Shown: positions 14,032 to 16,869 of the stretch, piece by piece
How positions within the stretch are numbered: the first letter of the stretch is position 1
How the letters are laid out: every line of letters starts with the position of its first letter
From: JANMEX01 sp041751995
GTDB taxonomy: Bacteria > Pseudomonadota > Alphaproteobacteria > Rhizobiales > Rhizobiaceae
Assembly: GCA_041751995.1 (NCBI GenBank)
Contig: JBGSHY010000056.1
Coordinates: 1 to 16,869, forward strand
Reading direction: 5' to 3'
DNA: 16,869 nucleotides
Made by a program: the position numbers and the translations under genes
Notes under the pieces: model-generated
Seen by the model: the letters and a program-made list of their open reading frames with translations, nothing else
What the model was told of the DNA's origin: nothing
Database searches by the model: none

Positions 14032-14062
14032 ACAATTTTGTATATCAACTATACTTATGTAT
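14030..14062. promoter_or_regulatory. Tandem ATAC-N-GTAT palindromes, candidate LysR operator
   Basis: ATACAATTTTGTAT (14030-14043, ATAC-N6-GTAT) and ATACTTATGTAT (14051-14062, ATAC-N4-GTAT) have centres exactly 20 bases apart, about two helical turns on one face. CatR/CbnR-type regulators use ATAC-N7-GTAT recognition sites with a variant activation site downstream. The first palindrome overlaps the lysR start codon. Extrapolating from -65, the DUF4260 transcript would start near 14101. Confidence 0.65.
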
Positions 14063-14119
14063 GCAATGTTCAATAACTCCGCTTTGGCGCAAAACCTCCT
14101 CAGCTTAGGAGGCACCGTC

Positions 14120-14554
14120 ATGCAAACCCTGTCCAAAACCCCAACCAACACAAACACCGCAGGGCCGAAGGGCCTTCCTTTAGGCAGTTCTTTCCTCACC
14201 ATGAGCACACTCCTGCGCATGGAAGGCCTCGTCTACCTCTGCGGTGGAGCGCTCGCCTATTTCCAATTCGGGGGCGGCTGGCTGGTTTTCGCGATCTTCT
14301 TTCTGGCACCGGACGTAAGCTTGGCGGGCTATCTCTTGAACGCCAGGATCGCCGCAATTGTCTACAATGTGGCCCACAGCACGCTTGGCCCCTTGGTCTT
14401 GGCGCTGGCCGCTTACACCGTTGGTTGGCATGCAGGTGGCCTCGCCGCCGCGATCTGGTTCGCTCATATCGGGTTCGATCGGGTTCTGGGTTATGGGCTG
14501 AAGCACTTCAGCGGTTTCGCAGACACCCACCTTGGCCGCATCGGCAAAGCGTGA
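14120..14554 (+). CDS. DUF4260 family integral membrane protein
   Basis: 144-residue membrane protein of unknown function. After a 25-residue polar leader comes the DUF4260 core: LLRMEGL (31-37), hydrophobic stretches at about 36-48, 53-64, 76-84 and 90-115, the pattern FLAPDVSLAGYL (61-72), and the conserved C-terminal HIGFDRVLGYGLKH (116-129) and DTHLGRIG (135-142). AGGAGG lies 7 bases before ATG 14120, an ideal ribosome binding site. It is divergent from a LysR gene with palindromic sites between them, so it is probably under that regulator, and is followed after 50 bases by a small membrane-protein gene. Confidence 0.9.
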   Translation: MQTLSKTPTNTNTAGPKGLPLGSSFLTMSTLLRMEGLVYLCGGALAYFQFGGGWLVFAIFFLAPDVSLAGYLLNARIAAIVYNVAHSTLGPLVLALAAYTVGWHAGGLAAAIWFAHIGFDRVLGYGLKHFSGFADTHLGRIGKA

Positions 14555-14604
14555 ATTCCACGTTTTCCCAGATCAGCTAACGCCCAAAAGGGAGCATTGA
14601 TACT

Positions 14605-15084
14605 ATGACAGTTGCAGTCCCGCAGTCCCGCTTCGCAGACACGCTGATCTATATCCTCTCGCATCGCGCAACCCATGTCGCAACATTGGTCTGGGTGTTG
14701 GCCAACGCCGCAGCCTATTGGCTCGGGAGAGGATCAATCCCATTTGATATGCCACCGATGCATGATGTGCCATTCGGCACAAGGATGCTCATTCCCACCA
14801 TCAGCTTGATCGAAGTGCTCGCTCTGATGGGGATTGCTTTCTGGATTACCCGCAAACGAGATGTACAAGATGGAAGCAGCCGTGAGGAAAAGTCGGACCG
14901 GACGGCCCATGGCGGTCCTTCGCCGCAGCCCAAACGAACAGCGACATTGCGCGAATCGCAGTCGCCCCAACAAATTTCTTGTCAAATGAACCAGCTTGCA
15001 ACCGCTGGCCCGCCAGTGGCATCACGCGAGCCTACCGTCGAGCTTCGAGAAAAATCTCACATCACCATTGACACGTTAGAGTAA
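14605..15084 (+). CDS. Small membrane protein of unknown function with a foreign C-terminal tail
   Basis: 159 codons. Residues 1-85 look natural: SHRATHVATLVWVLANAAAYWLG (first membrane segment, about 23-42), a periplasmic or loop stretch with PFDMPPMHDVPF, and a second segment MLIPTISLIEVLALMGIAFWIT (61-82) followed by Lys/Arg residues. From residue 86 the frame reads through repeat R2 and on to a polar, Ser/Thr/Gln-rich tail that matches nothing. The natural stop codon has probably been lost to the repeat. The tail overlaps the TetR operator and -35 box. GGGAG lies about 10 bases upstream of ATG. It probably shares the DUF4260 transcript. Confidence 0.6.
   Translation: MTVAVPQSRFADTLIYILSHRATHVATLVWVLANAAAYWLGRGSIPFDMPPMHDVPFGTRMLIPTISLIEVLALMGIAFWITRKRDVQDGSSREEKSDRTAHGGPSPQPKRTATLRESQSPQQISCQMNQLATAGPPVASREPTVELREKSHITIDTLE
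14862..14919 (-). repeat. 58-bp direct repeat copy R2, probable IS5-family transposase relic
   Basis: Second copy, 56/58 identical to 12337-12394, same ends (TGTACAA ... GGTCCT) and same orientation, 2,525 bases apart. It interrupts the C-terminus of the small membrane protein starting at 14605. On the minus strand it encodes the same peptide as R1, with both differences at third codon positions. Confidence 0.75.
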
Positions 15085-15119
15085 TAGCTCTAGTTCTCGA
15101 TTTAGAGCAATAACTCTAA
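15068..15119 (+). promoter_or_regulatory. tetR promoter (-35 TTGACA) with two tandem operators
   Basis: TTGACA (15068-15073) is a perfect -35 box; the -10 box is poorly conserved. Two inverted repeats follow: TTAGAG-TAATAG-CTCTAG (15076-15093) and TTAGAG-CAATAA-CTCTAA (15102-15119, perfect), 26 bases apart. They cover the spacer, -10 and start region, where a repressor would block transcription. The TetR protein encoded 12 bases downstream is the obvious candidate. Confidence 0.7.
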
Positions 15120-15131
15120 CGGACGCCTGCT

Positions 15132-15728
15132 GTGAGCACTGATACCAAGACACGCATCCTCGACGCTGCCCTGACGCTGTTCAACGAACGCGGCACGTCG
15201 AATGTCACCACCAACCACATCGCCGAGACGCTGGGGATGAGCCCCGGCAATTTGTACTACCACTTTCGCAATAAGGCCGAGATTGTGCGCGGGCTGTTCG
15301 CCCGCATCACGGGCGAATGGGCTTCCAACTACGCAGTGCCTCCCGCGACCATGCCCAGCTTTCAAATGATGGAGGCCATGGTGGCCGGTAATTTTGAAAT
15401 CCAGGCTCGCTACCGTTTCTTCTTTCGCGACCTGACTCTTTTGTTCAACGCCGATCCGGAGCTTGCGGCGGCCTATCGCAACAGTCGTGCGAATGGCATT
15501 GGCAATACCAAATTCCTCATCAACCTCTTCACTGAGGCGGGAGTGCTGACTCCCTTGGCCGATGACGAGGCGCTGGACGATCTCACCCAATTGCTCTGGC
15601 TGGTCGGCGACTTCTGGCTTGTTTTCAAAGACACCGGCGGGGCTGACTTCAGCCCCGCCGATACAGAACAGGGCGTGCGGCTATTCCGACGCCTTTTCAC
15701 CCCTCATCTCAATGGAGATTGGAAATGA
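15132..15728 (+). CDS. TetR family transcriptional regulator
   Basis: 198-residue repressor-type protein. The N-terminal helix-turn-helix (residues 6-52) reads TRILDAALTLFNERG, VTTNHIAETLGMSPGNLYYHF, a strong TetR match. The C-terminal helical ligand-binding part has KFLINLF and LTQLLWLVGDFWLVF. GTG 15132 is the only start that keeps the whole DNA-binding domain; its ribosome binding site is weak. Two inverted repeats precede it, so it probably represses its own operon. Its stop overlaps the next start (ATGA), so it is co-translated with the membrane protein gene and regulates that unit. The inducer is unknown. Confidence 0.93.
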   Translation: MSTDTKTRILDAALTLFNERGTSNVTTNHIAETLGMSPGNLYYHFRNKAEIVRGLFARITGEWASNYAVPPATMPSFQMMEAMVAGNFEIQARYRFFFRDLTLLFNADPELAAAYRNSRANGIGNTKFLINLFTEAGVLTPLADDEALDDLTQLLWLVGDFWLVFKDTGGADFSPADTEQGVRLFRRLFTPHLNGDWK

Positions 15729-16432
15729 ACGCTTCTCGCACAGCTGGCATCCTGCTAGTTGCCGTGCCGCTGATCTTTACTGCCGGTTTTGCCGGCCTGC
15801 AGATGACCTTCGAGTATCCGGATATTCTGCGCAAACCCGCGGGCGAAGTGTTGACCCGCTTTGCTGGTGCCGGTGCCGACCTGCACATCTATTGGTATGC
15901 CATGATGTTTGCGGCTCTGATGATGATCGGCGCCGCGATAGCCGCGGGCCTGCATTTCTGGAAACGTGACAGCCTGATCGCCGCCCTTGCAATCGGGGCA
16001 GGCGTTCTTGCCGGTCTGGTTCAGGCGCTGGGTCTGCTGCGCTGGGTGATGCTGGTGCCGGGTTTGGCCGCAATGTATGTGGCACCGGGCGCGACCGAAA
16101 CCGAACAGACGATGGCTGTCGCCCTGTTCGATGTCGCAAACCAGTATCTGGGCATGGGCGTTGGCGAACACCTTGGCTACTTCTTTACGGCAATCTGGAC
16201 CGCCTTGGTCGCGGCCCTTGTCTTTGGAACAAACCGCATAATCGCCGTCAGCGGCTTTCTGATTGCGGCGGGCGTGTTGTCAGGCATGCTAGAACCCTAC
16301 GGCGTTCCGATGACAGGTACGATCAACTCCATCAGCTATTCGCTCTGGGCGCTTTGGACACTGATGCTCGGCGTAGTCGTCCTGCGCGACAAGCACCTGT
16401 CGCTCTCCAATTCCGGAGGGAGATCATTATGA
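15725..16432 (+). CDS. DUF4386 family integral membrane protein
   Basis: 235-residue membrane protein with about six hydrophobic segments (approximately 6-26, 57-76, 83-106, 145-166, 170-188, 205-222). The loop after the first helix reads TFEYPDILRKPAGEVLTRF, the DUF4386 signature. Function is unknown. ATG 15725 overlaps the tetR stop and has GGAG 7 bases upstream; a TTG at 15719 is less likely. The stop at 16432 overlaps the next start. Control by the upstream TetR and a role together with the epimerase-like enzyme are inferred from this coupling. Confidence 0.9.
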   Translation: MNASRTAGILLVAVPLIFTAGFAGLQMTFEYPDILRKPAGEVLTRFAGAGADLHIYWYAMMFAALMMIGAAIAAGLHFWKRDSLIAALAIGAGVLAGLVQALGLLRWVMLVPGLAAMYVAPGATETEQTMAVALFDVANQYLGMGVGEHLGYFFTAIWTALVAALVFGTNRIIAVSGFLIAAGVLSGMLEPYGVPMTGTINSISYSLWALWTLMLGVVVLRDKHLSLSNSGGRSL

Positions 16433-16869
16433 CTGCTGTCGACACCAAGTCGTCCAATAACACTGTCCCGGTCATTGGATATGGTGCCCTCGGACGCGAG
16501 ATCGTCACCCAGTTGCTTGCTGCAGGTCGCGGGGTCCGGGTGATCCAGCGATCAAAGCCCACAGACCTGCCGCCCGGCGCGGGCTTTGTCGCTGCCAACA
16601 TCATGGACCCAGCCGCCATCACCGCTGCCACGACAGGTGCCAAGACGATCATTTGCGCCCTCGGTCTGCCCTATTTCGCTGATCTGTGGGCAACTGGCTG
16701 GCCGCTTGCCATGACGAACCTGCTCGCCGCCTGCGAGGCAGATGGCGCAAGGCTGGTGTTCGCTGACAATCTTTATCTCTACGGCCCGCAGAACCGGCCG
16801 CTGACTGAGGATCTCCCGGCGGTGGACTATGGCCGCAAACCGAAAGCGCGGGCTGCGGTCACCCGGCTG
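16429..16869 (+). CDS. NAD(P)-binding epimerase/dehydratase-like protein (C-terminus beyond window)
   Basis: 147 codons are visible from ATG 16429, which overlaps the DUF4386 stop (ATGA) and follows a strong GGAGGGAG ribosome binding site. The N-terminal Rossmann motif reads VIGYGALGREIV (about 15-26), followed by a second strand RVIQRS, then AKTIICALGLPYF. FADNLYLYGPQ resembles the catalytic-side segment of extended short-chain dehydrogenases (NAD-dependent epimerase/dehydratase group). The substrate is unknown; these proteins act on sugar nucleotides but also on other carbonyl compounds. It is third in the TetR-controlled unit. Confidence 0.88.
   Translation, partial: MTAVDTKSSNNTVPVIGYGALGREIVTQLLAAGRGVRVIQRSKPTDLPPGAGFVAANIMDPAAITAATTGAKTIICALGLPYFADLWATGWPLAMTNLLAACEADGARLVFADNLYLYGPQNRPLTEDLPAVDYGRKPKARAAVTRL

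Noticed and set aside
1..16869. CRISPR arrays, rRNA genes, phage structural genes, toxin-antitoxin pairs
   Set aside because: None was seen: no regularly spaced repeats, no rRNA sequence and no matching small gene pairs.

Overview
The window looks like a Hyphomicrobiales (Rhizobiales-type) alphaproteobacterial chromosome. The L21 and L27 proteins, the rplU-rpmA-acetyltransferase order, the GC-rich codon use on the left and the quaternary-amine genes all fit this group. The exact genus cannot be fixed from the sequence alone.

Left part (1-3215), core-type genome. A divergent promoter region separates rplU-rpmA (minus strand) from tRNA-Ser(CGA) (plus strand). rplU-rpmA ends in a strong intrinsic terminator that abuts the ribosome binding site of a GNAT acetyltransferase. 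Beyond it lies a P1B-4-type heavy-metal ATPase that runs off the left edge.

Island-like module (3216-about 5950). Directly downstream of the tRNA-Ser 3' end are an AlpA-like winged-helix protein and a 540-residue tyrosine recombinase, translationally coupled by an ATGA overlap. They look like the left end of a tRNA-targeted integrative element. The recombinase has an N-terminal MerR-like helix-turn-helix and a zinc ribbon, and carries HxxK where HxxR is usual. No second att copy was found in the window, so the far end is unknown.

Quaternary-amine locus (5950-12120). A minus-strand operon of four genes encodes a cupin, a choline-dehydrogenase-like GMC flavoprotein, a ChoX-like periplasmic binding protein and a trimethylamine-dehydrogenase-type flavoprotein with an Fe-S cluster. 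A divergent LysR regulator faces it. The shared intergenic region holds a sigma70-type promoter for the operon and a perfect T-N11-A dyad centred near -63, the classical LysR position. The set suggests capture, alcohol oxidation and N-demethylation of a choline-like compound. No ABC permease or ATPase and no aldehyde dehydrogenase are present.

Scrambled accessory part (12121-16869). Two 58-bp direct repeats (56/58 identical), which read like a relic of an IS5-family transposase, lie at the broken ends of two small membrane-protein genes. Between them are a second LysR gene and a divergent DUF4260 membrane protein, separated by tandem ATAC-N-GTAT palindromes. Further right, a TetR gene, preceded by two TTAGAG-N6-CTCTAA-type operators, is coupled by ATGA overlaps to a DUF4386 membrane protein and an NAD-binding epimerase that runs off the right edge. 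Each of the three regulator regions has a sequence-visible candidate operator.
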